From Tanypteryx hageni (taxonomy: Eukaryota; Arthropoda; Insecta; Odonata; Petaluridae), in assembly GCA_028673005.1 (NCBI GenBank), contig CM054120.1, positions 57,100,057 through 57,164,056 of the forward strand: a stretch of 64,000 nt of DNA. The letters run 5' to 3'. The position numbers and the translations under genes were made by a program. This document shows, piece by piece, positions 45,148 through 56,209 of this stretch. Numbering within the stretch: the stretch's first letter is position 1; each line of letters begins with the position of its first letter. The notes under the pieces were generated by a model. The model worked only from the letters and a program-made list of their open reading frames with translations. It was not told where the DNA came from and made no database searches.

Positions 45148-48100
45148 TAGAACTTTGCATGGGTATGATACTTTTTACAAGTACCTGACCCATACCCACA
45201 GGCTACTAACCCGTGCCCACAGAATATTAACCTGCACTCAACCCATACCCACAGGCTTGCACCCGCAAATGTCTACTTTTCCGACCTGACCCATATTTTT
45301 TAACTTTCTGGTCCTTGAGACAAGAAATCGTGAAAAAATAAAAATATTATTTCTGAGTCAGTCATTTATTTTGTATAAATAAAAATGAAATGCAATTGTA
45401 TATAAACATACCTTTTTAAGATAGGAAATATGTATTTAAAGTATCTATGATTTATTTTGACAAATATTACAAATTTTACAAAATAATTTAATTGATAAAA
45501 TGATACATTAATTTATAGTACCCTGAGATTTAAAATGAGTATTTAAAAATAGGACATGATCCACGTTTTCAGGACCAAAACTGCTTCTTCTTTCACTAAC
45601 AACATATCCTGCAAATGAAAAACACCTCTCTGATGGAGCACTGGTTGCTGGTATTGCAAAAGTACAATTTGCAAAATTACTTCAATTTGGCAAGCAATTC
45701 TTTTGTTTATCCCAGCATTTCATCAAATTAAAATTATTAGTCATGTAGTCAGATCGTTTTAAGTCAATATATGCAGTCAATTCATCTGGAAATATATGAT
45801 CATTTACTGTCTGCATCCATAAACTGAACTAAGGTGTCTGATATTTATACCTATTCCTCAGTTGCTCTACAAGCATACACAGATTTGGTGTCATGGATTC
45901 GATTTCATATCCCTTCTTCTATTTAATGTCATCAACACTTACTTTAACTTTCTCATAGATTTCATACTTTTCTTCAGTTTTTAACATTTTCAAACTCTTT
46001 AGAAGGGGGTGAAGAAAAACAGAATTTTTTTGAATTTTAAGTTTTACCTAAAGTTTTAAAAAGTTTCATGTACTTAGATTCTGTTGAACATGTTTCTAAA
46101 TAATCGCTTATTTTCAAATGCCACAACTAAACCAAAATATTGTTGGATATTTCTCTCCTTCCAATTCAATCCATGCTTTCTGGAATGGATTGAGGTATTC
46201 AACTAAATCTAATATATCTTTCTTTTCAACCTCACAAATCATATCACTAATCTTTTTTTCAATTAATATTAATAATAATATATTTATTGTTCTGTTGAGG
46301 TCACAAATAATGACATGGAAGTTGTCAGTCAAAATACAATGTTCAAGATAATGAAATCTAAATACAAATACACATTTTCACAGAAATTCTAACAAAATAC
46401 TAAAATTTGGTACACAAATTTCATTACAAAATTTCAGCTGTATCAGCTAGTTGGCCATAAATTCATCTACACTGTAATAGCATTTACTCAGTTATAGACT
46501 TTTCACCTTGTTTTTGAAGGTGTTTGAAGAGGAAAGTGATTTAAGGTCAGTGGGCAGATGATTAAAAATTAGAGATGCCGAGTGGTGAGGGCATTTTTGG
46601 CATGAGGAGTAGGAGTAGCCATTGATATGAACATTATCCCTTTAGCGAGTACCATAGTTGTGGTATTCAGTATTTGTGGGTAATTGGTTGAGTTTATTTT
46701 TTACAAAAGTAGCACATTGTAATATGTACACCAAGGGAATGGTAAGTATATTGAGTGAGCGGAATAGAGGCCTAAAAGGAGTGCGGTAAGAAACTATAAG
46801 TATTGCCTTGATGGCTCGTATTTGCATGGAAAAAGCTTTTTTAAACATACCAGAATTACCCAAAAATATTATTGCATATACTAGGTGTGAATTTACTTTA
46901 GCATAATAAATGGATTTCAGAATGGAGATAGATGGCATGACAGCAAGTTTTCTAATCATGAAAATGCCAATTGCAGCTTTCTTTATTATGTCATTAATGT
47001 GATTTGACCAATCAAGTCTTTCAGTGATATTTTGGCCAAGAAACTTCATAACCTCGGATCTGTGTATGCTGGACCAATTCAGTTTAAGCATTTCTTGGAT
47101 GAAATTGTAAAAATAAGGTTTTACTACAGTTTATCTTTAGATCCTTGGAATCACACCATTCAGCCATTTCTTTTGCAGATACTATGGCATAGTTAATAAG
47201 CTCAGTAGTATTGTCTGCAGTTTCTAAACAAGAAGTGTTGTTGGTGTATAGGATTGGGAAACTTCTAGAGAAATAGTTTGACAGATCATCAGTAAAAACA
47301 ATGAAAAGTAGGGGCCCAAGGATTGAGGCCTGAGGAACCCAACATACTATTTTCCTGAGTTTAGATTGTACGGTTGTTGTTCCAACAGTTGTCTTTTGAG
47401 AATAACTTACAATTTGATGTCGATTTGCCAGGTAAGAATCGATCCTGTTTAGTGTGTTGCCTGTGATGCCAATGCTATTCAATTTGTGGTAAAGTATGTT
47501 ATGGTTAATGCTATTAAATGCTTTACTAAGGTCAGAAAATATTCCCATAGCAAGATGAATATGGTTAATGAGTTAAAAGGCCGCAGTGGAAGTTGACATT
47601 CCTTGCTTGAAACTATGTTGATTATTGGTCAAAAGTTCATAAAATTTAAGATAGTCAGTTAGGCATTTATAAAATACATTTTCAATTATTTTTGAGAAGG
47701 CTGAAAGGATAGAAATAGATCGATAGTTTTCAGAATTTAAAAGACAAGATTTTTTAGGGACTGGAATCACCAGCGCATATTTAAGAACAGATGGAAATTT
47801 ACTAGTAAGGAAAGATAGGTATATTATGTCAGATATGCAAGGTGCAATAAGAGTGGAGCAACTTTTGATAACAGGCATTGGGATATTATCAGGACCAGAG
47901 GAATAGGAGTTATAAATTATTTAATAGTGGATATGATTTCAGCAGTATCATTAGGGAATAAAAAGATAGAACGAGAAGAGGGACACTGGCTGCTGGTTTT
48001 AGAAGTGTAGGTAGGAGCATTAGGAATAATGTTTGGCAAGCTATAAAACTGAATATTAAAACTCTCAACTATTTCATCAGAATCAGAAATGTCACTGTTG

Positions 48101-51100
48101 CCAAAATTTATAGGTGCTGGACTTAAATTACAGGTAGTGGCAGTTGTGTTCTGTTTGATGATGTCCCATGAGGATTTGATTATATTTGCAGATTTGTTTA
48201 AATATGCCTCTATAGCAGCTTGCCTTTCCTGTAGTAAACATGACTTAAACTCTTTATGAGCTATCTTATAAAGAGGGAGGAGATCAGGTCTATAAACATA
48301 CTTCTAAAATGAAGTTTACATACATAGTCAGCCTTCGCACTTAATTCCTGGGAATACAATTTACTTTTAAAATTATATATTCTCTGTTTGATGGTTTATA
48401 GAGGAAAAGTATGGTTAAAGTACATAAAAAACTGTTCAAAAATGGATTAAAATTACCATCAACAGAAACAGCATCAAAAACATCAGACCATAACTCATGT
48501 GACAGAAGGAAAAAAATTTGTCAATGGCTTCAGAAGTAAAACATCGTTTGGGTGTATATAAAGAAGAATTATTAGGACAACCAGGTGTTTTATGAAAGCT
48601 AGCAGTTAAATACAGGCCAAGATGGTCAGAGAGACCAGTAATAATAGTTTTACAGGAATAAATAGAGAGATTCATATTAGATATTTCAAAGTTTATTTGA
48701 GAGTATGAGTAAAATGTTATTCTGTTTGGTCCAATATTAATAACCTGAAGCCCATAAGTTAGCAGAAGGTTCACAAGATCTGTTTTATCTGGAGAATCTG
48801 TTAACATATCAATATTTAGATCACCGAATATTATAATACCATCAAACTTTTTAAGAGATAGAAACAGAAGAGTATCACTGAGACTATGCAGAAAATCACA
48901 CATTTTGCTATTTGGAGGGTGATAAATTGAGAGTATACCATAGGATAAAGAATTTACACTTAACAAGGAAGCAGAGCAATCACATACCTTCTCATCACTT
49001 CCCTTAAAATTTAGACATTTGATTTTTACTTTTGGTTTTCCATAGATTGCCACACATCCACACTTATGTTGGTTGCAACAGAAGTGGGAAATCAGAGTAA
49101 AGCCATTGATATTAAGGAGACCTATCTCATCTTCTCTAAGATAATGCTCAGATAATAATAGAATATCAACCTCAAGATCTTGCAAAAGTGATTCAAAAAA
49201 ATAAGTCCTATTTCTTGGGGACTGAATATTTACATTAAAAAAATTAAGAACAGGCACTCTCTTGTCAGAACTGTTTTCAGTATGGGATTTGGAATCAGAA
49301 GTTAAACCAGGATTATTAGAATTTGATAGTCATAGAATTTTTGACTTTTCGATACCACATTGACCTCGAGATACTTTTTTTCACATGAGTGAGTTTTCAA
49401 TACTTCACAGGGACTATTTTCTGAGGTAGTTTGATTTCCAGAAAGTTCATAAAATATTGTAATAAAATAATTGTGATAAAAAATTTTTAAATAACCTCCC
49501 AATTTTCATGTATTGAAGAGATCATACAAACAATTGAATTCCAATGTGTCTTGACGTCTCCTTTCAAAGTAGATTTCAGCGCACCTTGTAAGCTTGATTT
49601 TTAAAAATATTTCACAATTTTTGTACATATCTGAATTAAAGCAAGTGGTTTCAATAGAAGAAATAGAAATATCTACAACAATATTTATTAAGTCTGCTGC
49701 ACAATTGATTTTATTGAAAATTTACAAAGCACCTTTAATATTTGCTCCATGGTCATTGACAAAATAAAATTATTCAAGTTACCATAGATACCTTATTTTT
49801 TAAAATGAGCAACAATTCATTCCTTATTTACTCCCTAGTTTTCTTTTCTTCAGGATCAAATGTTTAGTGCACAAAACACAATTGCATACAATGGAATTCT
49901 TTACATAGTGTAATGTGATTCCTAAATATCTGATAATTTTGTAATTATCTGTCCACAAGTCCAATTTGATCCCACCCCCTATTGTACCTATGTAGGATTT
50001 TATTTCTTGAATTAGCTCCTCTGAAGCTTTCTGAGCCACTGAAACAAGATTTCTCAAAATAGTTGTTGGATGTGGTAATGCATCTTCTAAGTCAAATAAA
50101 TATTTTTGATTTGCACTCATTTTCATTATTATTTCTAATGAATTTTTAAACCCATCTCCTGGCACTATCTCAGAAGGTCTCAAATCTCTAACTCCAAGTT
50201 CAACACAGCCATCTAAACCCTTTTTTCTTTTCAGCTGATAATTTTGGTAAAAGGAATTTTTTCAGCACAAGAAATTTTGTAATTTTAGGCACACCTTTGT
50301 TATGTTCACACTTGTGTTGCAATAAACTTGATGTTCCCAGCTTCCTATTATCATAATGGTAAACATTTTTACAACTACTGCATGCAATTGTCTTTGAAAT
50401 CAGTTTGCCCTTTTCATCTAAAATTTCACAGGACATTTCCCAAATATTTGATTTTGTATTTTCTTTTCTTCTTAGAGTGTATTCTAACCTCAAAATCTTC
50501 TTTTTTATCAGATCAGTATTCATTGTTTGAATCTGAAGTGCAAATAAAAGTAAAATTTCAATTTAAATTAAGATTTATAATTCAAAGATGCATTAACATA
50601 TAACTGGCAATTTTACATACCGTTCAATCAGCTAGTATTGGTTCCTTTGAAGGATGTGGTAGATTGATAATTTGTCACAAAAGCCGAGATCACATAGAAC
50701 TCACCAGTGTAATTTTATAAAATAACTGTCCTTGCTTTCTCTCGCAAACAAAGTATAAAATAATACAACTCACACATGATTATTTGAAGAAAAAATGCCA
50801 TATATTTGAACGTTAAATAACTTATAATGAATGTTGACTCTTATATCATATGTAACAACAACTCTTCAAAAGTGACTTCACAAAGATAGATGTTACTTGC
50901 ATGAATGGGCGAAAGCAACTTGTTAAAAGGGAGAGTTCTCATACAAACCAATCCATCATAATTATATTGTGCTGCATAGTTCCCCTCTTCACTCTTTCTT
51001 ACATCCTCCCCGCATTCTCTTCTACTAAACGTAATCAACAATCGTTTGTCAATTGCAACTTTGTATCTATTTATATATTAAAAGAAATCATTTTTTCCTC

Positions 51101-51327
51101 AGACACTGCTACTTCTGACCACGAAGGTGGGCTTTACTAACAGTAAAAGGCATGTGAATAGTTCCTGTGCCTACATTGATGAGGTAAATTGAATTGGAAT
51201 TTTCATGCCCGCTCTTTACCTGCACCGGTGCCTTTTGTGTCTGAACCCGACCCATACCTGCATGGACTATATTCCTGACCTGACCTGCAACTTTCACTGC
51301 AGGTACCCATGGGTATGCAAGCCCCTA
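45148..51327 (-). mobile_element. hAT element inserted in LINE, itself split by another LINE
   Basis: The insertion is flanked by ATTCTAAG (45140-45147) and ATTCCAAG (51328-51335), an 8-bp target duplication. Removing 45148-51327 plus one copy restores the LINE reading LGIRGIPYN. The ends begin TAGAACTTTGCAT (left) and, on the minus strand, TAGGGGCTTGCAT (right). Subterminal repeats of the ACCCATACC(C/T)RCA type recur near 45187, 45247 and 51250. Transposase on the minus strand: a BED finger (50523-50200: SNIWEMSCEILDEKG, IACSSCKNV, LLQHKCEH), EIVPGDGFKNSLEIIM, LPHPTTILRNLVS and IKLDLWTDNYKIIRYLGITL (50183-49824). Then VKTHWNSIV (about 49540), DLVEYLNPFQKAWIELEGEK (46230-46150) and IPATSAPSERCFSFAGYVVS (about 45650), the dimerisation region. 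Stops and shifts are present. Without the nested LINE it is about 2.95 kb. Confidence 0.9.
46260..49490 (-). mobile_element. Inner CR1/Jockey-like LINE nested in the hAT element
   Basis: From 49257 the minus strand encodes an endonuclease: FFNVNIQSPRNR, LLLSEHYLREDEIGLLNING, GCVAIYGKPKV, GDLNIDML and GLSDHLGLYL, with the GDxN and SDH motifs kept. The RT follows in pieces: YALVIPVPKKS and ENYRSISILSAFSKIIENVF (47878-47573), FSDLSKAFNSINHNILYHKL, PQASILGPLLFIVFTDDLSN and LYTNNTS in place of YADDT (47548-47084), then MKFLGQNITERLDWSNHIN and the C-terminal part with YHNYGTR (47091-46642). Both catalytic positions are changed (D to N-type motifs), so the copy is dead. The tail shows AATAAA and an ATT-type run at about 46290-46265. 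Boundaries are set by where hAT coding resumes on each side and are accurate to perhaps 20 bp. Confidence 0.85.
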
Positions 51328-52689
51328 ATTCCAAGTTTTTTTCAGAAGGACAGAGTGATAAACACAGCAAAATGCATTGGAAAAGTCAAAAAACATTGCC
51401 ATAGTTTCCAGTTTATTATCTAGAGCAGTTAGAATATGGTCAATTACTTGATAGGTTGCACTGGTAATAGATTTATCTTGCCTAAATCCATGTTGACATA
51501 AAGATATCTGTTTAATAGAGTCCAGATATGACATTAATCTGCTATAAGAAACTTTTTCAAATACTATGCCAAACTAATTTGGCACAGAGATAGGTCAACA
51601 TGATTTAATTTCATTAATGCTTCCTTTTTTCTTGTACAGAAGGATAACTTTAGAGACTTTGAGCGATTCTGGAAAATGCCAGTATCTAACAAATCATTAA
51701 AGGGTGGGGCCTTAATATATTTGTAAGACTGCTTTATAATAATGTTGGGAATTTATTTGAATCCAGAAAAAACTTAGTACCAAAATTCTGAATAATATGC
51801 TTGAGCTCATTTTCATTACAAGGAGAAAGGAAAAGAGATTTGCTGAAATTTGGCAGATTTTGATTTAATAAGTGTGAAGAAATAGGCAGTTGAGTGAAAT
51901 GATCATTAAAATATGAGGCCAAAAGAGAAAGGTCAGAAATACTATTCCCAGAGTTGTCGTTACATTTTGGTAGAGAAAAAGTAGAGCCCTGATTTTTTGA
52001 AATATTTATTATTTTCCATATTTCTCTAGATTTATTATTTGAGTTGATGAGTCATTTAGTATTATATAATCTTTTTGATGCATTGGTTATGTTGTGGTAT
52101 TGTCTTTTTTGTTTTTTACATTTCAATTTAAGTTCATTACTATCACTTATTTTACAAAATGTAGCCATATCTTTAAGATAGGAAGAAAACTGGCAAATTT
52201 TGGTTGTAATACCTTCCTTCCTTGCATATTTTTTGTCATTTGATTACTTATAAAAGGATAAGCTAAATTAAATCTATTTTCAAAACCATTCGAGTCATAT
52301 ATGTCCTGGCAATTTTCAGATTGAAGCAAGTGTAAAAAATATGTAATGTTTTGATCGGAAAAGAAGCAACAACAATATGAAGAAACAGGTGTTTCCTTCT
52401 CAATAACAAATTTAGAAAGTATAGGAAAATGATCCAAAATATCATATTTTATAACCCTTGTGGTAACTAAATTAGTGTCAGAGTAATTGTATTATCAAGC
52501 AGAGCTGCTAAGTGGCTTGTTACATGAGTAGGTTCTTGATTAATAAAAGATAAATGGAAAGACTAAATAAGGTTAAAAAAATCATTTCTATTGCTGCTAC
52601 TAGCTGACAGGTTTGTGAGCAAAATTAAAATGCTATATATTTTTAATTTCACATAGAAATTTCAAATTATAGAAAAATTATTTTAGGTG

Positions 52690-52772
52690 GAATATTTAGT
52701 GGAACGCTTAAACAATGTCAGTAGAACATCAGTGTTCCGTGGAACACCAGTTGAAAAAACGCTGCTTTAGAG
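52690..52772. mobile_element. hAT-type terminal sequence (solo end)
   Basis: On the minus strand the segment starts CAGCGTTTTTTCAACTGGTG and continues TTCCACGGAACACTGATG (about 52763-52725). It resembles hAT ends of the CAGNGTTTCTCAACCGGTGTTCC kind, with a local palindrome GTTCCRYGGAAC. No opposite end or TSD was found. Confidence 0.5.
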
Positions 52773-54128
52773 GTATGCATTAAGTGCAGTTGTTATGATT
52801 AACAGCAGAAATATGAAATCAATTTAGAATTTTTGTCATATTGTCAAACGCATATGAAACAAAGCTTGGAGTTTACATTGATCTAATAACTGAGTTGTGA
52901 CATTGAAATAATAGGAAAAATGGATGGTTGAGCATTTCACAAATTAGGAGTAATTAATAATATTTTCCATTTGGTTGAAATTTTCGATTAGGCAAATAAC
53001 TTAATCAAGAATCTGCATTATAAGAAAATATATTGTTTTGTTTTATAACTCAAATATGTAGCTTTTTCTCGGGTAAGTATTACAAGAATTCTAGAATACA
53101 ACTCATTTTATTTTCTTTTTGATATTAATGCCCTGATTGGATGAAATGAAAGAGACTTGTAATTTAGCATGGTATATCAATAAAAGCATGAGTTGCCGTC
53201 AAATAAATCTGGGAGTAAAAAACTGATATGCAAATACTCAACAAAACCTAAAATTGTTAATGATTTTAGGAGAATGCTAATTATGTTATGGAATAGTAGC
53301 AATACTGAATGACATGGAAGGAACGATTAGGTTGGAAAGTAGATGGGAAACAATTTTTAGATAAAATGAGTAAGGATGTAAACTGAGCATGAAGCTGTAC
53401 TGCAGTGGTGCATAACCCTTCATCTATCACTCGCCCTTTTTCCTCTAATCTGTTCATATGTACCAAAGAGTTCTTATTAAGACATAAATATACATTATAC
53501 ATATACATAAAACTTTCGTTTATTATTTTTGTTATTTTTATTTGTGCCAAACTGAGCATCCTCCAACACTCTGTTGCCCCCATTATCATTACCCTTCATT
53601 TCCCTTAGTCACATACGATATCCTTACAGTGAAGCCCTGATTTATAAGTCCCAATTTTAATGTTTTCCTGCATTATTTGAATGTTTATTATTTGAAGTTC
53701 CATCACACACCCAATTTAAGCAGCATATGATTTTCTTCAAATTAGTATTCCTTGACATAGTGTTTTACCCGGATTTAGTGCAATAAATTTTCGACAACAT
53801 CATTAATAACCTACCTTAATTTAATGCAACCTGGTGGTTACTATCGCAATGCTTAGGCTGAAAAATAAGAGCGTATTTTCAACATCAAAGGTTCACACTG
53901 GAAAAAACACATGCAATGGATTCAATGTAAACAGTACTAATTATTACTAAACAGTCCAAATTCGTAAGATTCAGAGATAGTCTATCAAATTCAACTTTTT
54001 AATCATTGACTCTGAATGCTAATGAACAAATTTCACCTATATATATATATATATATAAATCCAAGTGAGATTTTTGCTCAGGAATGGCAAGTGGCTTTGT
54101 AAAGAATGACATGCTAATTTTATAACTA
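52773..54128. other. Mostly unassigned; possible pogo-type end at 53627
   Basis: TACAGTGAAGCCCTGATTTA at 53627-53646 resembles a TA target followed by a pogo/Tigger inverted repeat (CAGTGAAACCTCGATTTA type). The following 250 bp (to about 53880) is similar, with many differences, to 56420-56640 near the La-like gene. CAGTGGTGCATAACC near 53403 has a hAT-like look but no partner. No coding domain was found. Confidence 0.4.
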
Positions 54129-54888
54129 TCTTATTATATAAAATGCGCATAGGAGTTTTTCCGTACAAGTCTCATCTTATATGCTGAGGACGAGTGTAGC
54201 GCATTTTTTATTTGCGTTATAAAATTAGTTAGAATTAAGACAAACGCTCGGGACTTGGATTAATGTTGGAAAAAAAAACAGTTTATTTAAAAAATCCCCA
54301 AAAGAGATCCGGGTTCGACTCCAGTGGATGCGTTCTTTTTTCCATAATATGACACGCAGAAATCGATTTTTCGATTTACAGGCTTTTACTTTTTTGCAAA
54401 TTAAAATTAGAAAAAATTTACTTACAATCTTCGGTCCTAAACAACTTTAAATAAAAATTAAAAGCGTTTCTTATTGTTATCATCACATTTCGCCTACGAT
54501 TCGAGGAGAGAAAAGGAGGAAGAATGAGATATGCCCTAAATTTAGCACTTAATTCACACATAGTACCCGTCATATATTACGGGCTATTACTCACGCATTT
54601 CAGGCTTTCCACAGTTTATTGCGTGATCTAACAGGAATGTGATTACCATTTGGAAGCAAAGCATTACTTATTTGTGCAGATTTCAAACAATTACTACCAG
54701 TTATTTTACGTGGTAACTGTTGGTAGTTGTATAAAGAAGCATCAACTCTGGAGAGAATTACAGGTGCTGAAGCTGAAACAATGTATGCGTGCTCTGGAAC
54801 GCGGAAATTAAAAAATATAAGTTCAAAAAATAAACAAAAGCGTGAATGTTTCTGCTAGATCGGCATATGGTACGCCGCGTACAGCTAG
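54129..54888 (+). mobile_element. Short Helitron with both termini and a helicase remnant
   Basis: The left end is TCTTATTATATAAAATGCGC preceded by A (54128). The right end is CTAG (54885-54888) followed by T, preceded two bases upstream by a GC-containing hairpin GTACG-CCG-CGTAC (54870-54882). This is the Helitron pattern: 5' TC, 3' hairpin and CTAG, insertion between A and T. At 54583-54730 the plus strand reads AITHAFQAFHSLLRDLTGM, stop, LPFGSKALLICADFKQLLPV and ILRGN, a piece of the Pif1-like helicase domain of Helitron transposases. The Rep domain is absent, so it is a 760-bp derivative of a larger element. GGGTTCGACTCC at 54309 matches a tRNA B box, but no tRNA body is present. Confidence 0.85.
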
Positions 54889-55808
54889 TGGGATTATTTG
54901 ACTTGCTTTAAGCACCATGCACCAATTTTGAGAGGTTGATGCACCAAAAGTGCAACATGAATCATTGGTTGAATACCTCTTTTCTACCAGGATATATCAA
55001 GTCAACGTATTTACAGACAAATTAATTTAACTTGACAATACCCTCCAGATAATCATTTACAGTTAAAAATATCAAAAAGAGAAGTTTTTTTAGAGCTGAT
55101 ACAAAATTCAAAAAGAAAATATGTTCATACTACACTCCAAGTATTACGAAATACCTGTATTAGATACATCATTGGCCATAAGGCCAGGACCGGCTTAAAG
55201 ATGGTGGGAAGGGTGCGAAGAACAGCGCAAATGTTGAAGGGGCAAAACACAAAAACTGACAATTGTTACGTATACAAATAAATACCTGAAGAAATGTATT
55301 TAGAGAAATGAATGAACGGTACCGAAGTTTTTAAACACTTTGCACATTTTATTTTATTTTTCATCCAATAATTTTTGTCACAACAAACTTGTCAATCATC
55401 TCTCTGGGCATGTTGTGATATAACAATAATTGTTGCCTTATATCTAATTGTGTGAGCAGACGATATTTTCTCTCACGGAAAAATATATTTATATGCTTTG
55501 CATCAGAGAACGACAACATGAAGTACATCTCCTAGAAACTTAACTTCTAGAAGTACATTTATGTACAGTTATGTGTTCAAGGCCTTAAAGGCACACCAAA
55601 CGCCTACATAAATGCTGTTTAGTAAGGGAGATTGAATAAATGTGGGCAAATATTAATCAACGTAAAGTTGTGGCAGAGGGAAAAAAAATCTCCCACAGGC
55701 CATTGTTGGTGATCTTTCTTTTTCATTCAGAAAATGGAAAAATGAATGCAAATCATAACAAACTTAACTAGCCAGAACAGACAAAATTTCACTCCCCTAT
55801 TTTTTAAG
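54889..55808. other. Unassigned AT-rich stretch
   Basis: No recognisable gene or terminus. A short GC-richer segment near 55185-55215 has no partner in the window. Confidence 0.5.
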
Positions 55809-56084
55809 TTTGAGGAGACTGCAAAAACTAATTGTTCCGTCCTTTGGAAGGGGCGTAATGCCGTTGGTCCCCTTGGTGCTCTTCGTTAAGAGTAGGCTAA
55901 TGCCGGCACCGGGTTTCCCACCTCCCTCCAAGAGGTTGATTAGCCATATAGATATACACACTCACAAAGAAGGAGGGAAATCCGGTGCCGGCATTAACCT
56001 ACACTTAACGAAGAGCACCAAGGGATCAAACTGCTTAACGTCACTTTCAAAGGACGGATCGCTAACTGGCGCAGTCTCCTCAAA
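55809..56084. mobile_element. Fold-back element with about 120-bp inverted arms
   Basis: The outer ends TTTGAGGAGACTGC (55809-55822) and GCAGTCTCCTCAAA (56071-56084) are perfect inverted repeats. The arms continue inward with CGTCCTTTG, CCTTGGTGCTCTTCGTTAAG and TAATGCCGGCACCGG, facing the complementary words on the other side. Only about 35-40 bp in the middle are unpaired. No TSD is evident, so the superfamily is unclear. It lies about 125 bp beyond the stop codon of the La-like gene, in or near its 3' UTR. Confidence 0.85.
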
Positions 56085-56209
56085 ATTATTATGAAAGTTT
56101 ATGATGAAATATCTACTATGCATAAATATTAATAGAATACGCAAGGATCCAAGTATTAAAAATGAACTGGAAGAAAATAGGACTAAACTATGAAATGAAA
56201 CATTGCAAA

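Larger units (their letters stand above)
44030..52620 (-). mobile_element. Outer CR1/Jockey-like LINE, split by later insertions
   Basis: Reading the minus strand from 52620 gives NRNDFFNLI, EPTHVTSHLAALLDN and YDILDHFPILSKFVIEKET (end of the endonuclease). Then come NENELKHIIQ (51810), QHGFRQDKSITSATYQVIDH and FFDFSNAFCCVYHSVLLKK (51500-51340). The reading jumps across a hAT insertion to LGIRGIPYNLIKSYLSNRSQ, PQGSVLGSALFLLFIDD, LYADNTNF (a changed YADDT) and LNVEKSLLMYFANI. After a 189-bp retroposon it goes on with SVCFLIRYI, LLTLYYGEFYSHLIYSIFF and, near 44100, LPCVYILAI. Stops and frameshifts are scattered. The pieces fit only when 45148-51327 and 44436-44624 are removed. Open sequence is 51336-52620, 44638-45147 and 44030-44435. 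Confidence 0.85.

Noticed and set aside
54295..54330. tRNA gene suggested by GGGTTCGACTCC
   Set aside because: Only the T-arm/B-box fits. No D-arm, anticodon arm or acceptor stem can be built around it, and it lies inside a Helitron.
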